Origin: Pedobacter alluvionis
GTDB lineage: Bacteria; Bacteroidota; Bacteroidia; Sphingobacteriales; Sphingobacteriaceae
Direction of reading: 5' to 3'
Assembly: GCF_003664035.1 (NCBI RefSeq)
Contig: NZ_RCCK01000010.1
Span: forward strand, 744,001 to 808,000
DNA: 64,000 nt
How positions within the stretch are numbered: the first letter of the stretch is position 1; the number at the start of each line of letters is the position of its first letter. Positions 50,096 to 58,912 of this stretch are shown here, in pieces. The notes under the pieces were generated by a model that had not been told where the DNA came from, did no database searches, and worked only from the letters and a program-made list of their open reading frames with translations. The position numbers and the translations under genes are program-made.

Positions 50096-50992
50096 CTACT
50101 CCATCTCCCAAACTATTACCTGCCGGTCATCACCTGTAGAAATCAAATATTTGCCATCATGGCTCCAGATAATTTTATTGATAGAATGGCTATGGCCAAC
50201 ACCTGCCTTTTCTAAGCTTAAAATTTTATACAATTTAAAATTTTCTGCATCCCAGAGTTTAATGCTTTTATCCTGACTGCTTGTTGCAAAATAAGGAAGG
50301 GTAGGGTGAAAGGCAATATCATACACGGTAAACATGTGCGCCGGAACGGTTTCCCTAAGTTCGTAATTCGGCAGATTCCATATTTTTAGTTGTGCATCCC
50401 TGCTGCCTGAAATCAAATATTTGCCAGTTGGATGATAAGCTAATGAAGTCACAGGTAAGGAATGGCTTTCTAGGGATTGTTTTAAACTATAATCTGCAAG
50501 GTTGTAAATCCTGATCAAATGATCTTTGCAACCAAATGCAACTTCGTTTTCGTTGGGTGCAATTGCAATTGCCCTCACGGTATCGTAAGCTACCGGGAAG
50601 CGGTAAATTTCCTTAAAATCATTTAAAGACCAAACCGCAACCGTACCATCTTCGCCAGTAGTTAAAAGCTCATTTTTACTTTTTACTGTTTGTATATTGA
50701 AAATAGGTTTGGTATGCGCATTAATCCTTAAAATTACCTTTTGTTCTTTCAGGTCGTAAACACTAAAAGCGCCACTCCGTTCTCCAACAAACAATTGCTC
50801 ATTGTAGTAATGAAGGCAATAAACAGAACTTTGTACTGGCATTTTCACCTTCACAAAAGCCATGTTAAGTAGCGACCATTCTACCACGCCCTTATCATTT
50901 CCAGCACTGAAAAACATGTCGTCTTCACCAGCATTGGCTAAAGCGTAAACAGGGTTTTGATGTCCGGGTAGGGTGTGTAGGTATTTGAGCAT
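50096..50992 (-). CDS. WD40 repeat protein
   Basis: A 298-residue beta-propeller protein with six to seven WD40 units. Examples are HTKPIFNIQTVKSKNELLTTGEDGTVAVWSL, HSLPVTSLAYHPTGKYLISGSRDAQLKIWNL and HMFTVYDIAFHPTLPYFATSSQDKSIKLWDA. No signal peptide or fused enzymatic domain. Likely a cytoplasmic scaffold; function unknown. Confidence 0.88.
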   Translation of the reverse strand: MLKYLHTLPGHQNPVYALANAGEDDMFFSAGNDKGVVEWSLLNMAFVKVKMPVQSSVYCLHYYNEQLFVGERSGAFSVYDLKEQKVILRINAHTKPIFNIQTVKSKNELLTTGEDGTVAVWSLNDFKEIYRFPVAYDTVRAIAIAPNENEVAFGCKDHLIRIYNLADYSLKQSLESHSLPVTSLAYHPTGKYLISGSRDAQLKIWNLPNYELRETVPAHMFTVYDIAFHPTLPYFATSSQDKSIKLWDAENFKLYKILSLEKAGVGHSHSINKIIWSHDGKYLISTGDDRQVIVWEME

Positions 50993-51053
50993 TTCTTGAG
51001 GTTTATGGGTTTAGAGTTTAGTGTGTAGGGTTAGGCACATAGCACCTTAAACC

Positions 51054-51656
51054 TTATTTGTGTCTTTTCTCTAAATTTTTCGCTATATCCTGAATAGATA
51101 AACCTTTTTCTTTCAATAAAAACAACAGATGGAAAACAAGATCGGATGCTTCTCCAATAAGTTCTTCTTCCGATTCGGCTAATGCAGCAATTACGGTTTC
51201 TACGCCTTCTTCTCCAACTTTTTGCGCAATTTTATTTAAACCCTTATTGCGCATTTTGTTGATATAAGAACCCTCAACAGGGTTTTCATATCGATCATTA
51301 ATGATATTTTCAAGCTCGAAAATAAAATTCTGGTTAAAATCTGTTTTAAAACAGCTGCGGCTACCGGTATGGCAGGTTGGGCCAACGGCATCAGCTTTGA
51401 TTAGAATAGTGTCGTTGTCACAGTCTACAAAAAGTTCTTTAACAAACAAAAAGTTATTGCTGGTTTCACCTTTTGTCCAAAGGCGGTTTTTAGAGCGCGA
51501 AAAGAAAGTTACTTTGCCTTCGGCCTGGGTTTTTTCCAAAGCCTCAGCATTCATATAACCCAGCATTAAAACCTCTAAAGTTTTGTAATCCTGAATAATT
51601 ACAGGGAGTAAGCCAGCTGTTTTATCCCAATCAAGGGTTGATATATTAATGTTCAT
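51054..51656 (-). CDS. hisI: HisIE (PR-AMP cyclohydrolase/PR-ATP pyrophosphatase)
   Basis: A 200-residue fusion. The first half is HisI (WDKTAGLLPVIIQDYKTLEVLMLGYMN, FFSRSKNRLWTKGETS, DCDNDTILIKADAVGPTCHTGSRSCF with the zinc Cys), the second HisE (EGSYINKMRNKGLNKIAQKVGEEGVETVIAA). The two domains open the purine ring of PR-AMP after pyrophosphate removal. The ATG at 51656 is preferred over 51692. It is the last gene of the his operon. Confidence 0.95.
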   Translation of the reverse strand: MNINISTLDWDKTAGLLPVIIQDYKTLEVLMLGYMNAEALEKTQAEGKVTFFSRSKNRLWTKGETSNNFLFVKELFVDCDNDTILIKADAVGPTCHTGSRSCFKTDFNQNFIFELENIINDRYENPVEGSYINKMRNKGLNKIAQKVGEEGVETVIAALAESEEELIGEASDLVFHLLFLLKEKGLSIQDIAKNLEKRHK

Positions 51657-51763
51657 ATTTATGATGTTTCCATCATTGCTACTACGGAGCAACCTTACAA
51701 CTTTGCAGGTTTCGAACCCATAGCATTAGGATTGCTTCGTGCCTCGCAATGATGAGTTAACTA
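51657..51763. repeat. repeat-like spacer in hisF-hisIE
   Basis: GCTACTACGGAGCAACCTTA, and later GATTGCTTCGTGCCTCGCAATGATGAG, a diverged family E (inverted gcttcg/cgaagc) element. Confidence 0.45.
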
Positions 51764-52519
51764 TTATATTCTAACAGGAATATGATTCCTTTTTAATTCT
51801 TGCTTTAAATCAGGAATCAGGATTTCGCCATAATGAAATACCGATGCTGCAAGTGCAGCATCAACATTGGCTTTTTGAAAAACCTCAGTAAAATGCTCCA
51901 TACTGCCCGCCCCGCCTGATGCTATAATGGGAATATTGATCATCTGGTTTACTTTACTGAGCAATCCGCAATCAAAACCTGCTTTGGTCCCATCATGATC
52001 CATAGATGTTAACAGGATTTCACCTGCGCCTAAATCCTCAGCCTGTTTAATCCAGTTTTCGGTTTCCAGTTCGGTAATTAACCTGCCGCCATTTAAGTGG
52101 ACCATGTTTTTGCCGTTTACATGTTTAGTATCGACTGCTAAAACCACAAACTGTACGCCGAAGGTTTTAGCCAGGTCTTCAATTAACTTCGGATTTCTAA
52201 CTGCTGCTGAATTGATACTGATTTTATCCGCACCTGCATTTAATAAGGCTTCGGCATCGGCAATTTCAGTTATTCCGCCACCAATGGTAAAAGGAATATT
52301 TAATTGCCTGGCAACCGATTTAACCATTTCAGTCATCGTTTTCCGACGCTCGTGGGTAGCGGTAATGTCCAGGAAAACCAATTCGTCGGCACCTTGTTGT
52401 GCGTATTGGGCAGCCAGTTCAACCGGGTCACCTGCATCGCGTAAATCAACAAAATTTACGCCTTTTACCGTACGACCATCTTTAACGTCTAAACAAGGGA
52501 TTATTCTTTTTGAAAGCAT
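51764..52519 (-). CDS. hisF: imidazole glycerol phosphate synthase subunit HisF
   Basis: A 251-residue (beta/alpha)8 cyclase subunit: [65 protein letters not shown] and [13 protein letters not shown]. It uses ammonia from HisH to make IGP and AICAR. ATG at 52519 preferred (LSKRI start); the longer frame to 52537 is possible. Confidence 0.97.
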   Translation of the reverse strand: MLSKRIIPCLDVKDGRTVKGVNFVDLRDAGDPVELAAQYAQQGADELVFLDITATHERRKTMTEMVKSVARQLNIPFTIGGGITEIADAEALLNAGADKISINSAAVRNPKLIEDLAKTFGVQFVVLAVDTKHVNGKNMVHLNGGRLITELETENWIKQAEDLGAGEILLTSMDHDGTKAGFDCGLLSKVNQMINIPIIASGGAGSMEHFTEVFQKANVDAALAASVFHYGEILIPDLKQELKRNHIPVRI

Positions 52520-52534
52520 ATTTTGTTTGGTTGT

Positions 52535-52596
52535 CATGCTGAGGAACGAAGCATCTTTTTCATTAGGTGCAGATCCTTCATTCTTCAGGATGACAT
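52535..52596. repeat. family E repeat in hisA-hisF spacer
   Basis: TGTCATGCTGAGGAACGAAG...CTTCATTCTTCAGGATGACA: a near-inverted pair that can fold into a hairpin. Confidence 0.7.
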
Positions 52597-52610
52597 AAAT
52601 ATTTATGGAA

Positions 52611-53360
52611 TTAAATCGAACTCAAAGCCTTCAAATTCCACTCTTTAATTTCTTCGATGGTAATACGGTCTTCGTAAATCGCTTTTCCTACCACCACACT
52701 TCTAATCGGGTATTTAGCCAGTTCGTAGATATCGTCCATCGAACTTACACCACCCGAAGCAATTAGTTTGATCATAGGTGAGTGTTCCAGTAGTTTTTGG
52801 TACAATTCAATCGCTGCACCACCGAGTTTTCCATCTTTGCTGATATCGGTACATAAGAAACGGAAAAACCCTAACGAAAGACATTTGTCAACGTAATCCA
52901 TCAGTTTAATTGGCGAACTTTCCATCCAGCCCGAATATTTAATTACCTCATCCAAAACGTCGATTGCAATCACAATGCGGTTGGCGTAATCGTCCTTTTT
53001 AGCAAAAGCTTCGCTCAATTGAGGTAAGAAATCAGGATTAGTGATGGCCTGTGTACCTACAATTACCCGGTGTATTCCTGCATCAAGCAAGTTAGTAACC
53101 TGATCAATGGTTCTTATGCCTCCACCATATTGCACTTTCATATCTGTTTTTTTGATAATCTCGAAAAGTGCTTTTTGATTGCTAAAATCGCCTTTAGCTC
53201 CATTTAAATCAATAATGTGGATGAAATCTGTACCATTTGAACGGTATTTTTCTATCATTTCTGGGATTGAAACGTCATATTCCGTTTTTTGGTTGTAATC
53301 GCCTTCACGAAGACGGACAACTTTTCCATCTAAAATATCAATAGCAGGTATTATGTACAT
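52611..53360 (-). CDS. hisA: PRFAR isomerase HisA
   Basis: A 249-residue TIM barrel: [62 protein letters not shown] and [13 protein letters not shown]. It isomerises ProFAR to PRFAR. One nucleotide separates it from hisH. Confidence 0.97.
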   Translation of the reverse strand: MYIIPAIDILDGKVVRLREGDYNQKTEYDVSIPEMIEKYRSNGTDFIHIIDLNGAKGDFSNQKALFEIIKKTDMKVQYGGGIRTIDQVTNLLDAGIHRVIVGTQAITNPDFLPQLSEAFAKKDDYANRIVIAIDVLDEVIKYSGWMESSPIKLMDYVDKCLSLGFFRFLCTDISKDGKLGGAAIELYQKLLEHSPMIKLIASGGVSSMDDIYELAKYPIRSVVVGKAIYEDRITIEEIKEWNLKALSSI

Positions 53361-53361
53361 T

Positions 53362-53955
53362 TTATAAGCTTAAGTTTGAAAAATTTTTTAATACTAGTTC
53401 GCCGGCTTTTCCCGATTTTTCAGGGTGAAATTGAACACCGTAGAAATTATCTTTTTGCACAGCTGCCGAAAATTTCAAACCATAATCAGCAGATGCGATA
53501 TCAAAAGTAGGGTTATATTCAATAAAGTACGAATGCACAAAGTAAAATTGTGTATTATCTTCAACACCTTCAAATAATGAATTGTTTTTCGGGTTAACCG
53601 CATTCCAACCCATGTGTGGTATTTTGATATTCAGTGACTTATCGAATTTTTTGGTTTTAACCGGAACGACATTCAACAGGGAGGCATCACCTTCTTCTGA
53701 GTGTTCCGTAATGAGCTGCATGCCTACACAGATACCAAGAACGGGTTTCGTCAGTTTTTTAATGGCTTCAACCAGGCCCGTCCCCTTTAACTTTTCCATG
53801 GCGGCACCAGCATGGCCCACACCAGGAATGATGATATGGCTATATTTTTCGAGGTCATTTTCTGTATTTACCATGCCGTAGGTTACGTTTAAGCGGTCTA
53901 AAGCTGCGGTAAGGGAGAAGATGTTGCCTGCTCCGTAGTTTATAATTCCAACCAT
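53362..53955 (-). CDS. hisH: imidazole glycerol phosphate synthase glutaminase HisH
   Basis: A 197-residue class I glutaminase: GIINYGAGNIFSL, the nucleophile loop PVLGICVGMQLI (Cys) and YGVQFHPEKSGKAGEL with the His/Glu of the triad. Makes ammonia for HisF. Confidence 0.97.
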   Translation of the reverse strand: MVGIINYGAGNIFSLTAALDRLNVTYGMVNTENDLEKYSHIIIPGVGHAGAAMEKLKGTGLVEAIKKLTKPVLGICVGMQLITEHSEEGDASLLNVVPVKTKKFDKSLNIKIPHMGWNAVNPKNNSLFEGVEDNTQFYFVHSYFIEYNPTFDIASADYGLKFSAAVQKDNFYGVQFHPEKSGKAGELVLKNFSNLSL

Positions 53956-54017
53956 AGTTTTGTATTTCAGATTCCTTTTATTTATGAGGTTTGAAAATGA
54001 ACGTCAGTTTTTAATGG

Positions 54018-54090
54018 GTGCTGTAGTCCCGCTATCGCTTATAGTCCTCTCTACGCTGCGGGCTATTCCGCTCTATCGGGTTTATTTAAC
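54018..54090 (-). repeat. dispersed repeat family A, copy 3, inside his operon
   Basis: On the minus strand: GTTAAATAAACCCGATAGAG...AGCCCGCAGCG...AAGCGATAGCGGGACTAC. It fills the hisB-hisH gap, the longest in the operon (192 nt). Confidence 0.7.
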
Positions 54091-54147
54091 AATGTTCCTG
54101 CTTTAAGGTTCTTTCCATTATCCATTATCCATCATCCATTTTACCTC

Positions 54148-55281
54148 TTACAACATTCCCTTTGTGCTCGGTAACACCATTTTCTCTGCATCACGTTTGA
54201 TTGCCATTTTAATGGCTTTGGCGAAAGCTTTAAAAATAGCCTCAATTTTATGGTGTTCGTTATCGCCCTCAGCTTTTATGTTCAAATTGCATTTTGCAGC
54301 ATCACTAAACGACTTAAAGAAATGATAAAACATCTCGGTTGGCATATCGCCTACTTTTTCGCGTTTAAATTCAGCATCCCAAACAATCCAGTTTCTTCCC
54401 CCAAAATCAATGGCAACTTGTGCCAGGCAATCGTCCATTGGCAAGCAAAAACCATACCTTTCAATGCCCAGTTTATTGCCTAAACCTTTGGCAAAAGCCT
54501 CGCCTAGTGCAATTCCGGTGTCTTCTATGGTGTGGTGTTCGTCTATGTGTAAGTCGCCTTTTGCAATTACCTCTAAATCTACACTTCCATGTCTGGCAAT
54601 CTGATCGAGCATGTGATCGAAAAAGTTTAATCCGGTTTCGATTTTTGCTTTTCCGGTTCCGTCCAGGTCTAAATTAATGGTAATGTCGGTTTCGTTGGTT
54701 TTACGCTCGTGGTGAATTTTTCTGCTTCCTGCTTTAAGCAAGTTGTAGATATCTTCCCATTTCCTGGTTTCCAGAATAATCACATCCAATAAAGTTTCAT
54801 GCTTATCTAGGGCTTCAGTAGAACCTAATGCATCATTCTGGCGGAGAAAAATTGCCTTGGCACCTAAATTCTTGGCCAAAACTACATCGTTCAAACGGTC
54901 GCCGATCACGAAAGAGTTTTTCAGGTCGTAATCTTCACTGAAGTATTTTGTTAATAAAGCAGTGCCCGGTTTACGGGTAGGGGCATTGTCTTTTGCAAAA
55001 GTTCTATCAATCACAATCTCGCTAAAATGAACGCCTTCCCCTTCAAAAGTATTTAACATGAAATTATGGATTGGCCAGAAATTTTCTTCGGGATTTGAAA
55101 GTGTACCCAGTCCATCCTGATTGGTTACCATTACCAGTTCATAATCCAGCTCGGTCGCAATTTTCGACAAATAATATAAAGAACGCGGATAAAATTTAAG
55201 CTTTGCAAAACTATCTACCTGCTCGTCATCAGGCTCAATATTTAATGTTCCATCACGGTCTATAAACAATACTTTTTTCAT
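54148..55281 (-). CDS. hisB: bifunctional HisB
   Basis: A 377-residue fusion. The N-terminal HAD domain (residues 1-165; [41 protein letters not shown]) is histidinol-phosphate phosphatase. The C-terminal part (about 185-377; [43 protein letters not shown]) is IGP dehydratase with the manganese His residues. The linker is about 20 residues. Confidence 0.96.
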   Translation of the reverse strand: MKKVLFIDRDGTLNIEPDDEQVDSFAKLKFYPRSLYYLSKIATELDYELVMVTNQDGLGTLSNPEENFWPIHNFMLNTFEGEGVHFSEIVIDRTFAKDNAPTRKPGTALLTKYFSEDYDLKNSFVIGDRLNDVVLAKNLGAKAIFLRQNDALGSTEALDKHETLLDVIILETRKWEDIYNLLKAGSRKIHHERKTNETDITINLDLDGTGKAKIETGLNFFDHMLDQIARHGSVDLEVIAKGDLHIDEHHTIEDTGIALGEAFAKGLGNKLGIERYGFCLPMDDCLAQVAIDFGGRNWIVWDAEFKREKVGDMPTEMFYHFFKSFSDAAKCNLNIKAEGDNEHHKIEAIFKAFAKAIKMAIKRDAEKMVLPSTKGML

Positions 55282-55282
55282 T

Positions 55283-56323
55283 TTAAAAATTTTCTAGAAC
55301 AGTTAATAGTTTGTCGTTTTCTTCTTTTGTACCCACTGTAATCCTTAAACATCCTTCGCATAAAGTTACTTTAGAACGGTCGCGTACAATGATGCCTTGC
55401 TCCACTAAAGTATCGTAAATTTTTATGGCATCAGTAACTTCTGTCAGGATAAAATTGGCATCAGAAGGATATACTTTTTTAACAATGTTTAGTGCGGTTA
55501 GAGCCTTGCTTAAACGGTCTCTTTCTGCAACAGATTCTTTAATCCATTCGTTCACCTGAGCGATGTTTTTTAAAGCTTCAAAAGCTAAATCCTGCGTGGC
55601 CTGATTGATGTTATAAGGTGGCTTAATTTTGTTTAAAACATCGATCACTTTTGTTGAAGAAAATGCCATGCCCAAACGTAAAGCGGCAAGTCCCCAGGCC
55701 TTAGAAAAAGTTTGCAAAACTACCAGGTTTCCGTACTCGGTTAACTCCTGAATAAAGGTCTTCTGACGGGCGTAATTAATGTACGCTTCATCTACTACAA
55801 CGATGCCATTAAAGTTGGCTAAAATGGTTTCAATATCTTCGCGGTTTATCGAATTTCCGGTCGGATTATTTGGTGAACAAATGAAGATTAATTTTGTGTT
55901 TTTATCAATCGTTTCTGCGATCTTTTCCATATCTAATTGGAAGTTTGGAAGCAAGCTAACTTTGCGTATTTCTACGTCATTAATATTCGCCGAAACTTCG
56001 TACATTCCGTAGGTAGGTGGCAGCACAATTACGTTATCTTTTCCAGGATTACAGAATGCGCGAAACAATAAATCTATCGCTTCATCACTGCCATTTCCTA
56101 AAAAAGTATTCTCGATTGGTACACCTTTTATTTTGCTGATTGCATCTTTCAAATCAAGTTGCAATGGATCAGGATAACGGTTATAATTAGCGGGTAATGG
56201 CGAACCATAACTGTTCTCGTTTGCATCCAAAAAAACAGATGCCTGACCTTTAAATTCGTCTCTAGCGGTAGAGTAGGGGCGAAGGTTTTTTATATTTTCT
56301 CTTACTAAATCGTTAATGTCCAT
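55283..56323 (-). CDS. hisC: histidinol-phosphate aminotransferase HisC
   Basis: A 346-residue PLP aminotransferase: [59 protein letters not shown] and the Lys region [20 protein letters not shown]. One nt separates it from hisB. Confidence 0.96.
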   Translation of the reverse strand: MDINDLVRENIKNLRPYSTARDEFKGQASVFLDANENSYGSPLPANYNRYPDPLQLDLKDAISKIKGVPIENTFLGNGSDEAIDLLFRAFCNPGKDNVIVLPPTYGMYEVSANINDVEIRKVSLLPNFQLDMEKIAETIDKNTKLIFICSPNNPTGNSINREDIETILANFNGIVVVDEAYINYARQKTFIQELTEYGNLVVLQTFSKAWGLAALRLGMAFSSTKVIDVLNKIKPPYNINQATQDLAFEALKNIAQVNEWIKESVAERDRLSKALTALNIVKKVYPSDANFILTEVTDAIKIYDTLVEQGIIVRDRSKVTLCEGCLRITVGTKEENDKLLTVLENF

Positions 56324-56335
56324 GTTAATTAAAAT

Positions 56336-56404
56336 GATTGCACAGATTACTTAATTCTTTTTCCTTCGGTTTGATTACACAGATTAGGTGATTACACCGA
56401 TTTG
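56336..56404. repeat. family F repeat in hisC-hisD spacer
   Basis: ATTGCACAGATTACTTAATT...GATTACACAGATTAGGTGATTACACCGATT: tandem-like units. Confidence 0.6.
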
Positions 56405-56413
56405 CATTTTCTT

Positions 56414-57736
56414 TTATGTCGTTTTACCTTTGGACTTCGGACTTCCAACTCCGGACTCAAAGTTCAATCTAATACTAACAGCATTTTTATGCGCTTCCAG
56501 GCCTTCAGCGGCAGCTAGTATTTCAACTGTAGCGCCAATGTTATCTAATCCCTCTGCAGAAAGATGTTGAAAGGTGATCTTTTTCAAAAAAGCATCTGTA
56601 GATACGCCTGAATAAGCTTTTGCGAAGCCGCTGGTTGGTAAAGTATGGTTGGTTCCGGAGGCATAATCGCCAACACTTTCTGGGGTAAAATTGCCTAAAA
56701 AAACCGATCCTGCGTTGATAATCAATGGAATAAGGTTCTGAAACTGCTCCGTAGACAATATTAAATGCTCAGGAGCATATTCGTTGGAAAATTGCATTGC
56801 CTCATCCAGGTTTTCAACTAAAACGGCATAAGAATTGGCTATTGCTTTAGCAGCGATCTCCTTCCTTGGAAGAATAGCAAGCTGATTTTCAATTGCTTTT
56901 AAGGTTTCAGCGATGATCTGATTAGAAGTAGATACTAAAATAGCCTGACTATCAGCTCCATGTTCTGCCTGTGCAAGTAGATCAGCAGCAACAAATGACG
57001 GATTGGCAGTCTCATCAGCGATGACCAAAACTTCCGATGGTCCGGCAGGCATATCGATAGCGACTCTATTTTGAACCATAGTTTTTGCAGTAGTAACATA
57101 ACGGTTGCCAGGACCAAAAATCTTATATACCTGCGGTACGCTTTCTGTTCCGAAGGCCATTGCGGCAACGGCCTGGGCGCCGCCAATTAAGAATACTTTT
57201 TCGATCCCCAGCAGCACTGCACAGTAAGCCAGATAACAATTGGTTTTGCCATCACTTTGTGGGGGAGAACACACCACGATTTCTTTACAACCTGCAATGA
57301 TCGCCGGAGTGGCAAGCATTAAAAAAGTGCTCGGTAGAACGGCCGTGCCGCCAGGAATATACAGACCAACTTTTTCGATTGCCCTCGATTCTCGCCAGCA
57401 CACAACGCCTGGCATCGTTTCGATTTTGTCCTCAGTTTTTAACTGCGATTGGTGAAAAGTTTTGATGTTTTGATAAGCCGTATCAATTGCATTTTTTGCT
57501 TCAGCTGGTATGGTAGATGCAATTGCTTTTAATTCTTCTGCATTTAAAAACAGCTTCTCCAAATCAACTTTATCAAATGCTTTTGCGAAGTTGAAAAGTG
57601 CCTGGTCGCCATTTTTTTTTACCGTGTTGATGATGTCGGTTACCCGTTCTTCAACCAGTTTATCGTCTTCAATCTGCCTAGAACAAAGTTCTTCAATTTT
57701 TGATTTAGATAAATCTGTATAATTGTAGATTTTCAA
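56414..57736 (-). CDS. hisD: histidinol dehydrogenase HisD
   Basis: A 440-residue NAD-dependent histidinol dehydrogenase: ERVTDIINTVKKNGDQALFNF, GLYIPGGTAVLPSTFLMLATPAIIAG, DMPAGPSEVLVIAD, LAQAEHGADSQAIL and NHTLPTSGFAKAYSGVSTDAFLKKITFQ. Start is TTG at 57736 (no nearby ATG; sequence start KIYNYTDLS matches the family). The last about 12 residues (ESGVGSPKSKGK) are encoded by a family G repeat and are not conserved. Confidence 0.95.
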   Translation of the reverse strand: MKIYNYTDLSKSKIEELCSRQIEDDKLVEERVTDIINTVKKNGDQALFNFAKAFDKVDLEKLFLNAEELKAIASTIPAEAKNAIDTAYQNIKTFHQSQLKTEDKIETMPGVVCWRESRAIEKVGLYIPGGTAVLPSTFLMLATPAIIAGCKEIVVCSPPQSDGKTNCYLAYCAVLLGIEKVFLIGGAQAVAAMAFGTESVPQVYKIFGPGNRYVTTAKTMVQNRVAIDMPAGPSEVLVIADETANPSFVAADLLAQAEHGADSQAILVSTSNQIIAETLKAIENQLAILPRKEIAAKAIANSYAVLVENLDEAMQFSNEYAPEHLILSTEQFQNLIPLIINAGSVFLGNFTPESVGDYASGTNHTLPTSGFAKAYSGVSTDAFLKKITFQHLSAEGLDNIGATVEILAAAEGLEAHKNAVSIRLNFESGVGSPKSKGKTT

Positions 57737-57785
57737 TGTTTTATAATTTTAAATTAACTAATAGTTAATGTGAATTTAAACGATT

Positions 57786-58637
57786 TTACTTGATTATTTT
57801 CTCAATTGGCATAACCAAAATACCTTCAGCTCCGGCAGCTTTTAAACTGTTTATTTTATCCCAGAAATCTTCTTCGGCAATTACAGAATGAACAGCAACC
57901 CAGTTTGGTTCGAAGAGCGGAACTACTGTAGGGCTTTTTACACCAGGAAGTAAATCGACTACTTTTTGAAGGTTGTCTTTTGATACATTTAGTACCACGT
58001 ATTTGTTAGATTTTGCACTGAGTACAGATCGGATACGTTGAAGCAATTCTGCAACTTCCGGATTGTCGGCTATCGATTTGTTTCCGATTAAAACCGCTTC
58101 AGATTGCATCACATCAGCGAATGGTTTTAACCCATTGCTCTTCAATGTTCCGCCTGTTGATACGATATCAAAAATGGCATCACTTAAACCTAAACCCGGA
58201 CCAATTTCTACCGATCCGGAAATGGTTCTGATATCGGATTTAATACCCTTTTCCTGTAAGAATTTTTCGAGGATTACGGGATAAGAAGTAGCAATCGCTT
58301 TGCCGTTCAATTCTTCCAGTTTTTGAATATTGCTGGTGGCCTGAACAGCTATTTTTAAAGTACATTTTCCGAAGCCTAATTTTTGAAGATAATCTACTTC
58401 GGCTTTGGTTTCTACAATTACATTTTCACCAACTATACCCAGATCAGCAATGCCGTCTTGTACATATTCAGGAATATCATCATCGCGAAGAAAAAGGATT
58501 TCTAAAGGAAAATTGGTAACGGTTGAGATAAGGGAGCTTTTGTAGTTTTCGAAAGATAAACCACAATTTTTAAGTATTTCTACAGATTTTTCGTTTAACC
58601 TACCCGACTTCTGGATAGCGATTTTAAGTGTTTTCAA
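57786..58637 (-). CDS. hisG: ATP phosphoribosyltransferase HisG (long form)
   Basis: A 283-residue long-form HisG: LKIAIQKSGRLNEKSVEIL, ADLGIVGENVIVE, PVILEKFLQEKGI, GSVEIGPGLGLSDAIFDIVSTGGTLKSNGL and a C-terminal ACT-like regulatory domain (VVPLFEPNWVAVHSVI). This first enzyme is normally inhibited by histidine. The start is a TTG, consistent with the family N-terminus. It is the first structural gene after the His-rich leader. Confidence 0.95.
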   Translation of the reverse strand: MKTLKIAIQKSGRLNEKSVEILKNCGLSFENYKSSLISTVTNFPLEILFLRDDDIPEYVQDGIADLGIVGENVIVETKAEVDYLQKLGFGKCTLKIAVQATSNIQKLEELNGKAIATSYPVILEKFLQEKGIKSDIRTISGSVEIGPGLGLSDAIFDIVSTGGTLKSNGLKPFADVMQSEAVLIGNKSIADNPEVAELLQRIRSVLSAKSNKYVVLNVSKDNLQKVVDLLPGVKSPTVVPLFEPNWVAVHSVIAEEDFWDKINSLKAAGAEGILVMPIEKIIK

Positions 58638-58675
58638 AGTATTGAATATAGAGTGAACAAGAAATTATTTTACGG

Positions 58676-58698
58676 AAAAAAGTTTTGAAGTACAAAAC
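58676..58698 (-). terminator. putative his operon attenuator terminator
   Basis: On the minus strand GTTTTG-TACTT-CAAAAC followed by TTTTTT: a weak (A/T-rich) hairpin plus T-run, 17 nt after the leader peptide stop and 39 nt before hisG. Confidence 0.55.
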
Positions 58699-58709
58699 AA
58701 ACATATCAT

Positions 58710-58725
58710 ATCGCCTATCGGCGAT
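58710..58725 (-). promoter_or_regulatory. hairpin overlapping the end of the his leader ORF
   Basis: ATCGCC-GATA-GGCGAT, 6-bp stem, covering the last codons and stop of the leader ORF. A ribosome stalled on the His codons would disrupt it. Confidence 0.55.
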
Positions 58726-58762
58726 GGTGTAAATGTAAGTGATGGTTCAAAGTTAAATTCAT
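58715..58762 (-). CDS. hisL: his operon leader peptide (5 His in 7 residues)
   Basis: A 15-codon ORF with ATG at 58762, encoding MNLTLNHHLHLHHRR and a TAG. Five of residues 7-13 are His, which is essentially impossible by chance next to a his operon. Codons were checked one by one on the minus strand. It lies 77 nt before hisG, behind a TATATTTG promoter and before two hairpins, the second a terminator: the arrangement of ribosome-mediated transcription attenuation by histidyl-tRNA. It is too short for gene finders. Confidence 0.85.
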   Translation of the reverse strand: MNLTLNHHLHLHHRR

Positions 58763-58806
58763 AAATTATTTCTGCCAGTATCAATACGTTAGCTGATAAG
58801 CGATGG

Positions 58807-58836
58807 CAAATATAGTGTTTGAAATGGTAAAACAAA
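58807..58836 (-). promoter_or_regulatory. his operon promoter
   Basis: On the minus strand: TTTG (58833-58836), 18 nt, TATATTTG (58807-58814). It lies 44 nt upstream of the leader ATG. Confidence 0.65.
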
Positions 58837-58840
58837 AAAT

Positions 58841-58861
58841 AATGGCACTTAATTTGCCATT
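58841..58861. other. hairpin AATGGCA..TGCCATT
   Basis: 7-bp inverted repeat in the divergent spacer between his promoter and the L,D-transpeptidase gene; role unknown. Confidence 0.5.
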
Positions 58862-58912
58862 ATGCTGTTTTTATTGCTAATAACCCATATTTTGTATTAA
58901 AATTTTACTCAT

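Noticed and set aside
51690..51725. tRNA-like GGTTTCGAACCC stretch
   Set aside because: Only the T-loop-like palindrome is present; no acceptor or anticodon stems can be built around it. It is part of a repeat-like spacer.
52104..52598. Plus-strand ORF of 164 codons across hisF
   Set aside because: Antisense shadow of hisF; the hisF motifs are complete on the minus strand.
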